From the NCBI RefSeq assembly GCF_009760925.1, contig NZ_VRLV01000005.1:1-64000 (forward strand): DNA of 64,000 nucleotides, read 5' to 3'. The position numbers were made by a program, and so were the translations under genes. The notes below the pieces were generated by a model, which worked only from the letters and a program-made list of their open reading frames with translations, was not told the DNA's origin and did not search any database. Positions within the stretch are counted from its first letter, which is position 1; each line of letters begins with the position of its first letter. This DNA is from Nonomuraea typhae (GTDB lineage Bacteria > Actinomycetota > Actinomycetes > Streptosporangiales > Streptosporangiaceae). Below, in pieces: positions 40,485 through 48,229 of this stretch.

Positions 40485-41501
40485 CTAGGCGGCTTTGGCC
40501 CTCATGTCGAGGAGTTCACCCAAGAGGTCCGTCAGGCTTACCAGGCCGATGACCGAGCCGTCCGCGCTGGTCACCAGACCCAGGTGGGCTCTGGCCTCCT
40601 GCAGGGCGGTTACCGCTTCTGGGACTTGGGTCACGCAGGCCAGGCGGGGGAGGTCCCTTGACAGGGTCGATGCCTTCGCGTCCCTCTGCAGGAGGGCGTC
40701 TCGTGCGTGGAGGACGCCCTGGACGCTGTCCGAGGAGCCCACCAGGAGTCTCAGGTGTCCGGTTTTGGCCGCGATCGCTTTGATCTCCTCTGCGCCCGCT
40801 TCCGGGGGCACGCAGGCGGCTTTGGCTATGGGGACCATCAGGCGTTCGATGCCTTCTGCCTCCAGGCGCAGGGCCCTTGTCAGGAGGTCGTGTTCCTCTC
40901 GGTCCAGGAGGCCCATGCGAGCCGATTCGCCTACCAGCATGGCCAGTTGGCGGGGCGTTCTGGTGGTGGCGAGCTCGTCCTTTGCCTGGACGCCGAACAG
41001 GCGCAGGATGAGGTTCGTCAGGCCGTTCAGTGTCCACAGCAGGGGCTTCATCAGCGAGGTGAAGGCTCTGAAGGGGAGCGTCAGGAGCAGGGCCGCGCGT
41101 TCCGGGTGCGTCAGTGCCCAGGACTTCGGGGCCATTTCGCCGATGACCATGTGGAGGAAGGTCACCAAGGCCAGAGAGATCGTCAGGGCGATGGGCATGC
41201 GGAGGGCTTCCGGGATGCCTATCGCGGCGAAAGCCGGCTCCAGGAAGTGTTCGATGGCCGGCTCCGTGACCTGGCCCAGGCCCAGGGTGCACAGCGTGAT
41301 GCCGAGCTGGGCGCCGGCCAGCATGAGCGAGAGTTGCCTGCTGCCGCCCGCGGCGGACTTCGCCGCGAATCTCGTCAGGCGGTTGCCGCCGTTGGCGGCC
41401 TCCTCCAGGCGGTGGCGGCGGGCGGAGACGAAGGCGAACTCCGCGGCCACGAACAACGCGTTGAAAGCCAGCAGCGCGAGGCTTATGATGATCATGGTCA
41501 T
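40485..41501 (-). CDS. CNNM/hemolysin-type membrane protein, short form
   Basis: A 338-residue protein from ATG 41501 (MTMIIISLALLAFNALFVAA). A DUF21/CNNM transmembrane domain (~1-190, three to four helices, with AEFAFVSARRHRLEEAANGG and LMLAGAQLGITLCTLGLGQV) is followed by a CBS pair (~200-335). It ends just after the second CBS motif and lacks the CorC_HlyC domain found in its upstream neighbour. The family is implicated in Mg2+/Co2+ efflux or homeostasis. It overlaps the upstream paralogue by an ATGA. Confidence 0.88.
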   Translation of the reverse strand: MTMIIISLALLAFNALFVAAEFAFVSARRHRLEEAANGGNRLTRFAAKSAAGGSRQLSLMLAGAQLGITLCTLGLGQVTEPAIEHFLEPAFAAIGIPEALRMPIALTISLALVTFLHMVIGEMAPKSWALTHPERAALLLTLPFRAFTSLMKPLLWTLNGLTNLILRLFGVQAKDELATTRTPRQLAMLVGESARMGLLDREEHDLLTRALRLEAEGIERLMVPIAKAACVPPEAGAEEIKAIAAKTGHLRLLVGSSDSVQGVLHARDALLQRDAKASTLSRDLPRLACVTQVPEAVTALQEARAHLGLVTSADGSVIGLVSLTDLLGELLDMRAKAA

Positions 41502-42847
41502 CGGGCGGCCTCCGCGTGATGCTGGACCGGCGACAGCCGTACCCACTCGGGGACCCTGCGGTTGAGGGACAGCACCGTGAGCTCGGCCAGGTGGTCCTCG
41601 GCGTCCTCCGCGAACGGGTCGGACTCCGGCGTGCACTCGACCGTGACCATGTCGCCGGGCTCGGCCATGCGGCCCAGCCGCGCCAGCACGAGACCGGCCA
41701 GCGTGTCGTAGTCGTCGCTCTCCGGCAGCGCGACGCCCGTGGCGCGCTCGACCTCGTCCAGGCGGAGCGAGGCGGGCACCTCCCAGCTGCCGTCCGGGTG
41801 TTCCCTGGCGCCCACCGGCTCGGGGTCGTTCTCGTCGACCAGTTCGCCGACCAGCTCCTCGGCCAGGTCCTCCACGGAGACCACGCCGGCGAGCCCGCCG
41901 TACTCGTCGATGACGCAGGCGATGTCGTCCTTGGCCTGGCGCATGCGCTCCAGAACCAGCGGGAGCGGGAGCGAGTCCGGCACCAGGAGCGCCGGGCGGG
42001 TGATCGTGGCGATCACGCCGTCCTCGACGCCCGCGGCCAGCAGCTCGCGCACGCCCGTCACGCCGATCACGTCGCCGTCGGCGCCGAGGACCGGGTAGCG
42101 GGAGTGGCCGTGCTCGCGCATCGTCTCGACCAGCTCCGCGATGGGCCGGTCGGCGCGCACCACCACGACGCGGGGGCGCGGGACCATGATCTCCTCGGCG
42201 TTGCGGTCGCCGAACTCCAGCGCGCGCTCCAGCAGCTCCGACAGCCGCGGCGGCAGCTCGCCGGCCTGGGTGGACTCGGCGATGATCCGGGAGAGCTCCT
42301 CCGGGGTCGCGCCGTGCTCCACCTCCTCGACCGGCTCGATGCCGAGCTTGCGCAGCAGGCCGGTCGCGGCGGAGTCGAACAGCCGCACGATCGGGCCCAC
42401 CACGGCGAGATAGACCAGCGTGGAACCGGCCAGGAACTTGGCCACCGGCTCCGGCCTGGCGATGCCGAGGTTCTTGGGAGCCAGCTCGCCGAAGACCATC
42501 TGCACGATCGTCGCCACGAAGACGCCCGCCGCGACCGAAAGTCCCTTGATGACGGCCTCGGACAGGCCGAGGCCGCTGAGCCAGGGCCGCACGAGCGCGG
42601 CGATGGCGGGTTCGGCCAGGAAACCGACGAGCAGCGCGGTGACCGTGATGCCCAGCTGAGCGCCGGAGAGCATGAAGGACAGCCGCGAGGTCACCTGGAG
42701 CGCCTTCTCGGCGGACTTGTCACCGGCGGCGGCCTGCTCGCGCAGGATCCCCCGGTCGGCGGCGACGAAAGCGAACTCCTGCGCGACGAAGTAACCGGTC
42801 GCGACGGTAAGGAGGAGGAGGGCCAGCAGGCCCAGATAGGCGCTCAC
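41498..42847 (-). CDS. CNNM/hemolysin-type membrane protein with CBS and CorC_HlyC domains
   Basis: A 449-residue protein, GTG start. The DUF21 transmembrane domain spans ~1-195 (LLALLLLTVATGYFVAQEFA; SFMLSGAQLGITVTALLVGF). A CBS pair follows (EIMVPRPRVVVVRADRPIA … IACVIDEYGGLAGVVSVEDL). The CorC_HlyC domain ends it (EVPASLRLDEVERATGVALP … DTLAGLVLARLGR). Such proteins are Mg2+ transport regulators. Tandem long and short copies like these are typical of actinomycetes and may form heteromers. Confidence 0.9.
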   Translation of the reverse strand: MSAYLGLLALLLLTVATGYFVAQEFAFVAADRGILREQAAAGDKSAEKALQVTSRLSFMLSGAQLGITVTALLVGFLAEPAIAALVRPWLSGLGLSEAVIKGLSVAAGVFVATIVQMVFGELAPKNLGIARPEPVAKFLAGSTLVYLAVVGPIVRLFDSAATGLLRKLGIEPVEEVEHGATPEELSRIIAESTQAGELPPRLSELLERALEFGDRNAEEIMVPRPRVVVVRADRPIAELVETMREHGHSRYPVLGADGDVIGVTGVRELLAAGVEDGVIATITRPALLVPDSLPLPLVLERMRQAKDDIACVIDEYGGLAGVVSVEDLAEELVGELVDENDPEPVGAREHPDGSWEVPASLRLDEVERATGVALPESDDYDTLAGLVLARLGRMAEPGDMVTVECTPESDPFAEDAEDHLAELTVLSLNRRVPEWVRLSPVQHHAEAAR

Positions 42848-43096
42848 CGCGATGAGCCGCCTTCAGCGGAACCCGTGCTCGCGCACGGGCAGCTACTCCA
42901 TGAGTCCGGAGCGGACACAATCTTCCCTTCGATAGAGGTCGTCCATAAACCGTAACGACGATGTCGGCGTCAGATGTTTCCGGAGTGACCCTTCGCGGGT
43001 TCTGCGTACTTTTCCTTGGGAAATCCTTGGCAGGTCGACTCCACTGGGTTCTGACTCGACGTAGCGTTGTGGCAACAGAGGGGGAGAGGGAAAGAC

Positions 43097-44368
43097 GTGG
43101 CAGAGGAAGATCGCACGCGCCCGATGCGCTCGCCGGGAGAAGGACGTCCCCTGCCGGGCCGCTCCGGTGACGGCATGCGGTCGTCCAGCGCGCCGCCGTC
43201 CCCGCCCGAGCCGCCGCGCGGGCGCTCGCGCGTCTACGGGCGCGAGCGTTCCGGCAACAGCCCCGTGAAGCCGCTGAAGTCGGCCAAGGGTACGGCGGGC
43301 GGCCAGGTGCCCCCCACGGCCGTGCACCCCGGCGGCGGTGGCCCGATGCCGCCCACCGGCGCGCGCCCGGGCGGCGGCGGCCCCTACAACCGGCCCCCGC
43401 GGCAGCGGCGCGGGATCTCGGCCAAGACGATCCTGATCGCGATCGCCGGCCTGCTCGTGGTGCTGCTCGTGGTCGGCGTCGGCATGCTCTTCTGGGTCAA
43501 CGGCAGGCTCCAGGGCATCCCGGAAGTGCTCGACGACTACCCGGGCCGCCCGGCCGACACCCCCGGCACCAACTGGCTGCTGGTCGGCTCCGACAGCCGC
43601 AAGGGACTCTCGGCCGAGCAGCGCAAGAAGCTCGCCACCGGGCGCGCGGCCGGGCAGCGCACCGACTCGATGATGCTGCTGCACATCCCCGCCGGCAGCG
43701 ACAAGCCCACGCTGGTCAGCCTCCCGCGTGACTCGGCGGTCACCATCCCCGGCAAAGGCCGTAACAAGCTGAACGCCGCCTACACTTTCGGCGGCCCGAA
43801 ACTGCTCGTGCGCACGCTCGAGGGCGCCACCGGCCTGCGCATCGACAACTACATGGAGATCGGCTTCGCCGGGTTCGTGGGCATCGTGGACGCGGTCGGC
43901 GGGGTCGAGATCGACGTCCGGGCCGACATCAACGACCCGAAGGCCGGGCTCAAGCTCAAGAAGGGCAAGCAGGTGCTGACCGGCGGCGAGGCGCTCGGCT
44001 ACGTCCGCACCCGCAAGGGCGGCGCGCTGCCCGACTTCGAGCGGACCAAGCGGCAGCGTCAGTTCCTCGGGGCCGTGGTCAAGAAGGCGGCCAGCCCCGG
44101 CGTGCTGATCAACCCGTTCACCTCGATCCCGCTGGCGATGAGCGCGACGGACGCGGTCACCGTGGACGACTCCACCGGCGTGTTCGACATGCTCTCCCTC
44201 GGGCTGTCGATGGGCGGCAGCCCGGTGACGACCGTGGTTCCGTTCGGCGGCAACGAGATCGCCGGAGGCGGGAGCGCGGTGAAGTGGGACAGGGAGAAGG
44301 CGCTGGCGCTCTTCAACGCGCTCAAGGAGGACAAGCCGGTCCCGAAGGAGATCCTGGACGCCACCTGA
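43097..44368 (+). CDS. LytR-CpsA-Psr (LCP) family cell-wall ligase
   Basis: A 423-residue protein from GTG 43097. A long disordered, Pro/Gly/Arg-rich cytoplasmic N-terminus (~1-110) precedes one TM helix (TILIAIAGLLVVLLVVGVGM). The LCP domain follows: NWLLVGSDSRKG, RTDSMMLLHIP, VSLPRDSAV with the catalytic Arg/Asp, NKLNAAYTFGGPKLLVRTLE, and YVRTRKGGALPDFERTKRQR. It transfers undecaprenyl-linked glycopolymers (arabinogalactan or teichoic-acid-like chains) onto peptidoglycan on the outer face of the membrane. It is monocistronic, and its 5' upstream gap (42848-43096) holds no gene. Confidence 0.9.
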   Translation: MAEEDRTRPMRSPGEGRPLPGRSGDGMRSSSAPPSPPEPPRGRSRVYGRERSGNSPVKPLKSAKGTAGGQVPPTAVHPGGGGPMPPTGARPGGGGPYNRPPRQRRGISAKTILIAIAGLLVVLLVVGVGMLFWVNGRLQGIPEVLDDYPGRPADTPGTNWLLVGSDSRKGLSAEQRKKLATGRAAGQRTDSMMLLHIPAGSDKPTLVSLPRDSAVTIPGKGRNKLNAAYTFGGPKLLVRTLEGATGLRIDNYMEIGFAGFVGIVDAVGGVEIDVRADINDPKAGLKLKKGKQVLTGGEALGYVRTRKGGALPDFERTKRQRQFLGAVVKKAASPGVLINPFTSIPLAMSATDAVTVDDSTGVFDMLSLGLSMGGSPVTTVVPFGGNEIAGGGSAVKWDREKALALFNALKEDKPVPKEILDAT

Positions 44369-44375
44369 GCTCGTT

Positions 44376-45035
44376 TCAGCTGCCGGTCGAGGAGGTGGCC
44401 GCGCCGACCGCGGCCGTGGTGACCGCGACCATGATGGCCGAGTTGATCGTGCTGATCAGCTTGGCCACGGCGTCACCCGCCCACTGGCCCTCGGCGATCT
44501 CCTTGACGCGCTTGGGGTCGGCGCCGGGGAACGCCTTGCGGTCCAGCTTGGCGGCATGCAGCACCGCGACCAGTACGGCTGTCGCCGCGTCCGGGTCGCT
44601 CCCGGCCAGCGCGGCGGCCACGCGGGCGCGCACCTCGGCCTCGACGCTGCCGTCCGCCTCCGGCCAGCGGGTCGTGGGGAAGAGGCCGAGCACCTTGGCC
44701 CGCTGCTCGGTGAGGGTGCCGCGGGCGGCCAGCCGTTCGAGAAGGCGCTTGCGGAGCTTGCCGGAGTAGAGCTTCTGCACCCACCACTCGGGCCGGCGCT
44801 CTTTGCCGTCCCCGGCGATGCGGGTGAGCACCGCGTCCAGTTCGTCGTCCCCCAGCGGGGCGCTGTTCACGACGGTGACCTTCTTGCCGGTGAGCGTCAG
44901 CCGCTCCTTGACGGCCAGCTCGGCGAGGATCGCGCCGCCCAGGGCAGAGTCCAGCTGCATGCTGGGGATGAGCTGCCGGCCGTCTTCTTCGCCGAGGGCG
45001 AGGAGAAGGACTTCCTCCGCGATCGTCACGTTCAT
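44376..45035 (-). CDS. GPP34 (GOLPH3/VPS74-like) family protein
   Basis: A 219-residue protein with the GPP34 pattern. It begins TIAEEVLLLALGEEDGRQLI with SMQLDSALGGAILAELAVKE, then VVNSAPLGDDELDAVLTRIA and an RLAARGTLTEQRAKVLGLFP segment (R-rich lipid-binding hairpin region in eukaryotic homologues), ending in membrane-near helices. In eukaryotes GOLPH3 binds phosphatidylinositol 4-phosphate; the role in actinobacteria is unknown. The stop faces the LCP gene (7 bp between stops) and the start faces a DNA glycosylase gene. Confidence 0.85.
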   Translation of the reverse strand: MNVTIAEEVLLLALGEEDGRQLIPSMQLDSALGGAILAELAVKERLTLTGKKVTVVNSAPLGDDELDAVLTRIAGDGKERRPEWWVQKLYSGKLRKRLLERLAARGTLTEQRAKVLGLFPTTRWPEADGSVEAEVRARVAAALAGSDPDAATAVLVAVLHAAKLDRKAFPGADPKRVKEIAEGQWAGDAVAKLISTINSAIMVAVTTAAVGAATSSTGS

Positions 45036-45089
45036 ACCTTGACCCTAGCGTCCGTGTTTTCCACAGGCTGTGGACCATAATCTGGATGC

Positions 45090-45968
45090 ATGCCCGAACT
45101 TCCGGAAGTGGCGTCGCTCGCCGAGTTCCTGCGCGAGCGGGCGGTGGGGCGCACGATCCTGGCCGTCGACGTGGTCGCCTTCCAGGCGCTCAAGACCTTC
45201 GACCCGCCGATCAGCGCGCTCGGCGGGCTCACCGTGACCGGCGTGGCCCGGCACGGCAAGTTCCTCGACCTCGACTGCGACGGCCTGCACCTGATCATCC
45301 ACCTGGCCCGGGCCGGCTGGCTGCGCTGGAAGGACGACCTGTCCGGCGCCAAGCCCGTGCGCCCGGGCAAGGGCCCGCTCGCCGTCCGCGTACGGCTGGC
45401 GCCGGACGAGGAGGGCCTGGCCCCCGGCTTCGAACTGACCGAGGCGGGCACCCAGAAGCGGCTGGCCGTCTACGTGACGAAGGATCCGGACAGCGTGCCG
45501 GGCATCGCCGCGCTCGGGCCCGATCCGCTGGCCGACTCGTTCACCGCCGAGGTGCTGAAGGGCATCGTGGGCGGCAGCCGTACCCAGATCAAGGGGTTGC
45601 TGCGCGACCAGAAGGTGATCGCCGGCATCGGCAACGCCTACTCCGACGAGGTGCTGCACGTGGCCAAGATGTCCCCGTTCAAGATCGCGGCGACGCTGAC
45701 CGACGCGCAGGTGGACGATCTGCACGAGGCGATCGTCACCACGCTGCGCGACGCGGTCGAACGCGCCAGGGGCCTGGCCGCCAAGGACCTGAAGGCGGAG
45801 AAGAAGTCCGGCCTCCGGGTGCACAACCGCGCCGGTCAGCCCTGTGACGTGTGCGGTGACACGATTCGCGAGGTGTCGTTCGCCGACTCCGCGCTGCAGT
45901 ACTGCCCGACCTGCCAGACGGGCGGCAAGCCGCTGGCCGACCGCCGCCTGTCGCGGCTGCTCAAGTGA
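45090..45968 (+). CDS. Fpg/Nei-family DNA glycosylase
   Basis: A 292-residue bifunctional glycosylase. It starts with the catalytic PELPEV segment (Pro nucleophile, Glu). The helix-two-turn-helix is IKGLLRDQKVIAGIGNAYSD, and the C-terminal zinc finger has CDVCGD and CPTCQTGG. It removes oxidised bases and nicks the abasic site. It departs from classic Fpg at position 8 (Ala rather than Glu), which hints at one of the actinobacterial paralogues whose base preference is not well known. Ends 8 bp inside the converging DUF1203 gene. TTTTCCACA-type sites lie just upstream. Confidence 0.9.
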   Translation: MPELPEVASLAEFLRERAVGRTILAVDVVAFQALKTFDPPISALGGLTVTGVARHGKFLDLDCDGLHLIIHLARAGWLRWKDDLSGAKPVRPGKGPLAVRVRLAPDEEGLAPGFELTEAGTQKRLAVYVTKDPDSVPGIAALGPDPLADSFTAEVLKGIVGGSRTQIKGLLRDQKVIAGIGNAYSDEVLHVAKMSPFKIAATLTDAQVDDLHEAIVTTLRDAVERARGLAAKDLKAEKKSGLRVHNRAGQPCDVCGDTIREVSFADSALQYCPTCQTGGKPLADRRLSRLLK

Positions 45969-46446
45969 GGGCCGGGCGGGCCGCCTCGAAGTGGAAGCAG
46001 CCGTACTCGATCGCCCGCACGTGCACGACGGCCACCTCGGGGTCGGCGAAGACCTCCTTCAGCGCCACCTCGGGATCGGCTCCCTCGGGCAGCACCCGGC
46101 CGCCGTGGATGCGGCCGTCGGCGGAGTAGGCCCGCAGCACGCGGGGGGAGGTGTGCGCCGCGGGCCAGCCGTCCTCGGCGCGCCCCGGGCAGGGATCGGC
46201 GTGGAGGAAGATCGGCCCCTGCTCGTCGTAGGCTCCGGGGTCCGCTCCGGTCGCGGCCGCCCACCGTCGCAGCGGCGCGTAGGACACCAGGGCGATCCGC
46301 TCGCCCGCCGCCGCCTTGCGCAGGCAGCACCGCACCGGCGCCCCGCCCGTCTCGTCCACGCTCACCCGCGGGGCCCGCCCGGCGTCGTCGGCCTTCAGCA
46401 GCTCCCGCACCACCGCCGGGTCAATCGCGCTGATCTGAAATTCCAT
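45961..46446 (-). CDS. DUF1203 family protein
   Basis: A 161-residue protein from ATG 46446. The N-terminus is EFQISAIDPAVVRELLKADD, and Cys/Arg-rich core segments follow (GAPVRCCLRKAAAGERIALV, GPIFLHADPC). A C-terminal VVHVRAIEYGCFHFEAAR completes the usual DUF1203 pattern, a family of small enzymes-like proteins without known function. Its 3' end overlaps the glycosylase gene by 8 bp. A 24-bp repeat separates it from the rhodanese gene. Confidence 0.75.
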   Translation of the reverse strand: MEFQISAIDPAVVRELLKADDAGRAPRVSVDETGGAPVRCCLRKAAAGERIALVSYAPLRRWAAATGADPGAYDEQGPIFLHADPCPGRAEDGWPAAHTSPRVLRAYSADGRIHGGRVLPEGADPEVALKEVFADPEVAVVHVRAIEYGCFHFEAARPALT

Positions 46447-46491
46447 GCTCCGATGCTCGCCCACCGCCTCCGGCCGGCGCTGGCGGCCATC

Positions 46492-46541
46492 GGACCTGGT
46501 TACGCCTCTGGTTGCGGACCTGGTTACGCCCCTGGTTATGC
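46492..46541. repeat. 24-bp tandem duplication
   Basis: GGACCTGGTTACGCCTCTGG is repeated with small changes 24 bp later (46516-46541), and GGTTA/GGTTG units give a shorter internal periodicity. It lies in the gap between the DUF1203 and rhodanese genes, touching the last codons of the latter. Confidence 0.6.
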
Positions 46542-46859
46542 CACGAACGGGTCCTGCCCGGTCTCGCTCACCATCGGCCGCCTGGCCGCCTCCCACGACT
46601 GCATTCCGCCACCCACGTTGACGGCGTCGCGCCCGACGTGGTTGAGCCACGCCGCGGCGTGCGCCGACCGGCCGCCCACCCGGCACACCACGTAGACGGT
46701 CCGCGCCGCGGGCACCTCGTCGAGGCGGGCCTGCAGCTCGCCCATGGGAATGTGCACGGCCTCGGGAGCGTGTCCCGCCAGCCACTCGCCCGGCTCGCGC
46801 ACGTCGAGCAGGTAGGCGTCCGCCGGCACGTCCTTGGCCTCGATCTCAGGAACGGTCAT
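46536..46859 (-). CDS. rhodanese-like domain protein
   Basis: A 107-residue single-domain rhodanese. AYLLDVREPGEWLAGHAPEA is the start of the fold, and VYVVCRVGGRSAHAAAWL carries the active Cys with its six-residue loop CRVGGRS. NVGGGMQSWEAA is the C-terminal motif. It transfers sulfur between thiosulfate or persulfide and an acceptor in the cytoplasm. It is a stand-alone gene, so the partner is unknown. Confidence 0.9.
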   Translation of the reverse strand: MTVPEIEAKDVPADAYLLDVREPGEWLAGHAPEAVHIPMGELQARLDEVPAARTVYVVCRVGGRSAHAAAWLNHVGRDAVNVGGGMQSWEAARRPMVSETGQDPFVA

Positions 46860-46880
46860 GCCTCCATTGTCCCAGCCGCT

Positions 46881-47465
46881 TCACCGTGAGATCGCCGCGG
46901 ATGTCCTGTCCTGCGGGGTGACCTCGATGTTCCCGACCAGAACCGCCCGGATCCGGATGCCCGGCGGACCAGAGGTGCTGATGGCGTTGATCCGCGCCAC
47001 CTTCGCGGCGCGCTCGGCCGCGGCCTCCGGCGGGATCGTCGTCTCGACCCAGGTCTGAACGGTGCCGGTCTTGACGTCGTAGGCGGAGGCCGCGTTCACC
47101 GTGTCGGGCTGGGCGAGCACGGCCTGGTGAACGACGTCGCGGGCGGCGGCCAGCTCTTCTTCGGTGTATCCGAGCCCGCCGGTGAAGGCCACCCGGACCG
47201 GGAGCGTCTTCGCCATCGCGATGGCTTCTGGCGGCACCTCGCCCTTGAACCCGAACCAGACACCGGACCCGTCTGCTGCTCGTTCCGATCCGGCGAACTC
47301 ATCGGGGAACTTCGCCTGCAGCTGACTGCCCATCTGCTTGTCGCACGGCCACCAGCCATGCTGGCCGGTGGCGGCAGCCTCTGCGGGCGGGTTCTCCGGA
47401 GGAAAGCCGGTCAGGGAGATCGCGAGCACGGCGGCGAGCAATGCCGGCCGCGCTCCTCGTGTCAT
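46881..47465 (-). CDS. secreted hypothetical protein
   Basis: A 194-residue precursor with a Sec signal (ARPALLAAVLAISLTG; probable cleavage after EAA). The mature part is mixed alpha/beta with a single Cys (WWPCDKQM), the strand VWFGFKGEVPPEAIAMAKTL, and a C-terminal …IRIRAVLVGNIEV. The organisation suggests a small exported domain, perhaps like the prodomain or inhibitor fold of secreted proteases, but I cannot name it. Regulation and function are unknown. Confidence 0.55.
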   Translation of the reverse strand: MTRGARPALLAAVLAISLTGFPPENPPAEAAATGQHGWWPCDKQMGSQLQAKFPDEFAGSERAADGSGVWFGFKGEVPPEAIAMAKTLPVRVAFTGGLGYTEEELAAARDVVHQAVLAQPDTVNAASAYDVKTGTVQTWVETTIPPEAAAERAAKVARINAISTSGPPGIRIRAVLVGNIEVTPQDRTSAAISR

Positions 47466-47560
47466 GCCTCAACCGTAGAGTTTCCGCGAGCCTTCGTCAC
47501 CCTTCCGAACCCGGCTGCGGCTGACAGTGGGTTGCAAGCGGTGTTCCTAAACTGCCGATC

Positions 47561-47992
47561 ATGCGAAAGATCTCCGGATTAAAGACCCTCGCCGCCACCG
47601 CCGTCGCTCTCATCGCGCTGGCTCCCGCCCCGGCGACAGCCGCCGCGGGGGGCTGCTCCGGCGGCGGGGGATGGCTCAACACCAAGCACGGCTATGTCAA
47701 ATACATGTGGAAAGTGTGCGGTGACGGCTACGCCGCCGCCTCGGGCACGGTGAACGACATCAAGTCGGATCTGTGGACGGCGGTCGTCGAGGTCAGCTTC
47801 TCCAAGGCGGGCAAGGGGGTCGGCGGCGCCGGCGGCCGCGTGGAGGCGGGCCGGAAGAAGGGCAGCAGGGATTTCGGCTTCTCCGTCGCCGCCGCGAAGG
47901 GCGCCGACACGGTAGTGATCAAGGCGCGGCGCTGCTTTTTTGTCGGCGACCTGTGCAACAACACCAAAACCTTCACGGGCAAGTTGCTCTGA
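47561..47992 (+). CDS. secreted hypothetical protein, Cys-rich
   Basis: A 143-residue precursor with a signal peptide (LAATAVALIALAPAPATAAA). The mature domain is beta-rich with Cys in GGCSGGGG, WKVCGDGY, RRCFFVGDLC, allowing two disulfides. It resembles the many small secreted proteins of sporulating actinomycetes. No family is assigned. The 138-bp gap after it holds only the start of the riboswitch region. Confidence 0.5.
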   Translation: MRKISGLKTLAATAVALIALAPAPATAAAGGCSGGGGWLNTKHGYVKYMWKVCGDGYAAASGTVNDIKSDLWTAVVEVSFSKAGKGVGGAGGRVEAGRKKGSRDFGFSVAAAKGADTVVIKARRCFFVGDLCNNTKTFTGKLL

Positions 47993-48130
47993 TCGTGCCG
48001 CTTAAGTCCCGGTCTTCGCGTAGGTGGGGAAAGGCTTGCGGGTGGATACCGACCCGTCTGGAAATGACCTGGATGCGTAGTGCATCATGGGGGCGCAAGC
48101 CGGGCGAGTCCCGGCTTTGTTCGCCATGTC

Positions 48131-48225
48131 AACGCGGGAGCTTGGGGCCACCAGGCTGAGAGGGCGACCACGTGCCGTCGCCGACCGCCTGAACCTGACC
48201 GGGTAATGCCGGCGTAGGGAGCGTT
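48131..48225 (+). promoter_or_regulatory. TPP (thi-box) riboswitch
   Basis: The leader has the hallmarks of the thiamine pyrophosphate aptamer: CGCGGGAGC, GGCTGAGAGGGCGACC, then GACCGCCTGAACCTGACCGG and GTAATGCCGGCGTAGGGA. Closing stem P1 pairs AACGC (48131-48135) with GCGTT (48221-48225). The downstream ATG (48230) lies four bases after P1, so the AGGGAG ribosome-binding segment lies inside the folded region. This suggests translational control: bound TPP should hide the site and stop permease synthesis. Confidence 0.92.
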
Positions 48226-48229
48226 CGCG

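Noticed and set aside
42893..43684. Minus-strand frame before the LCP gene
   Set aside because: It lies opposite the Pro/Gly-rich N-terminus of the LCP protein, and the first 200 bp are non-coding.
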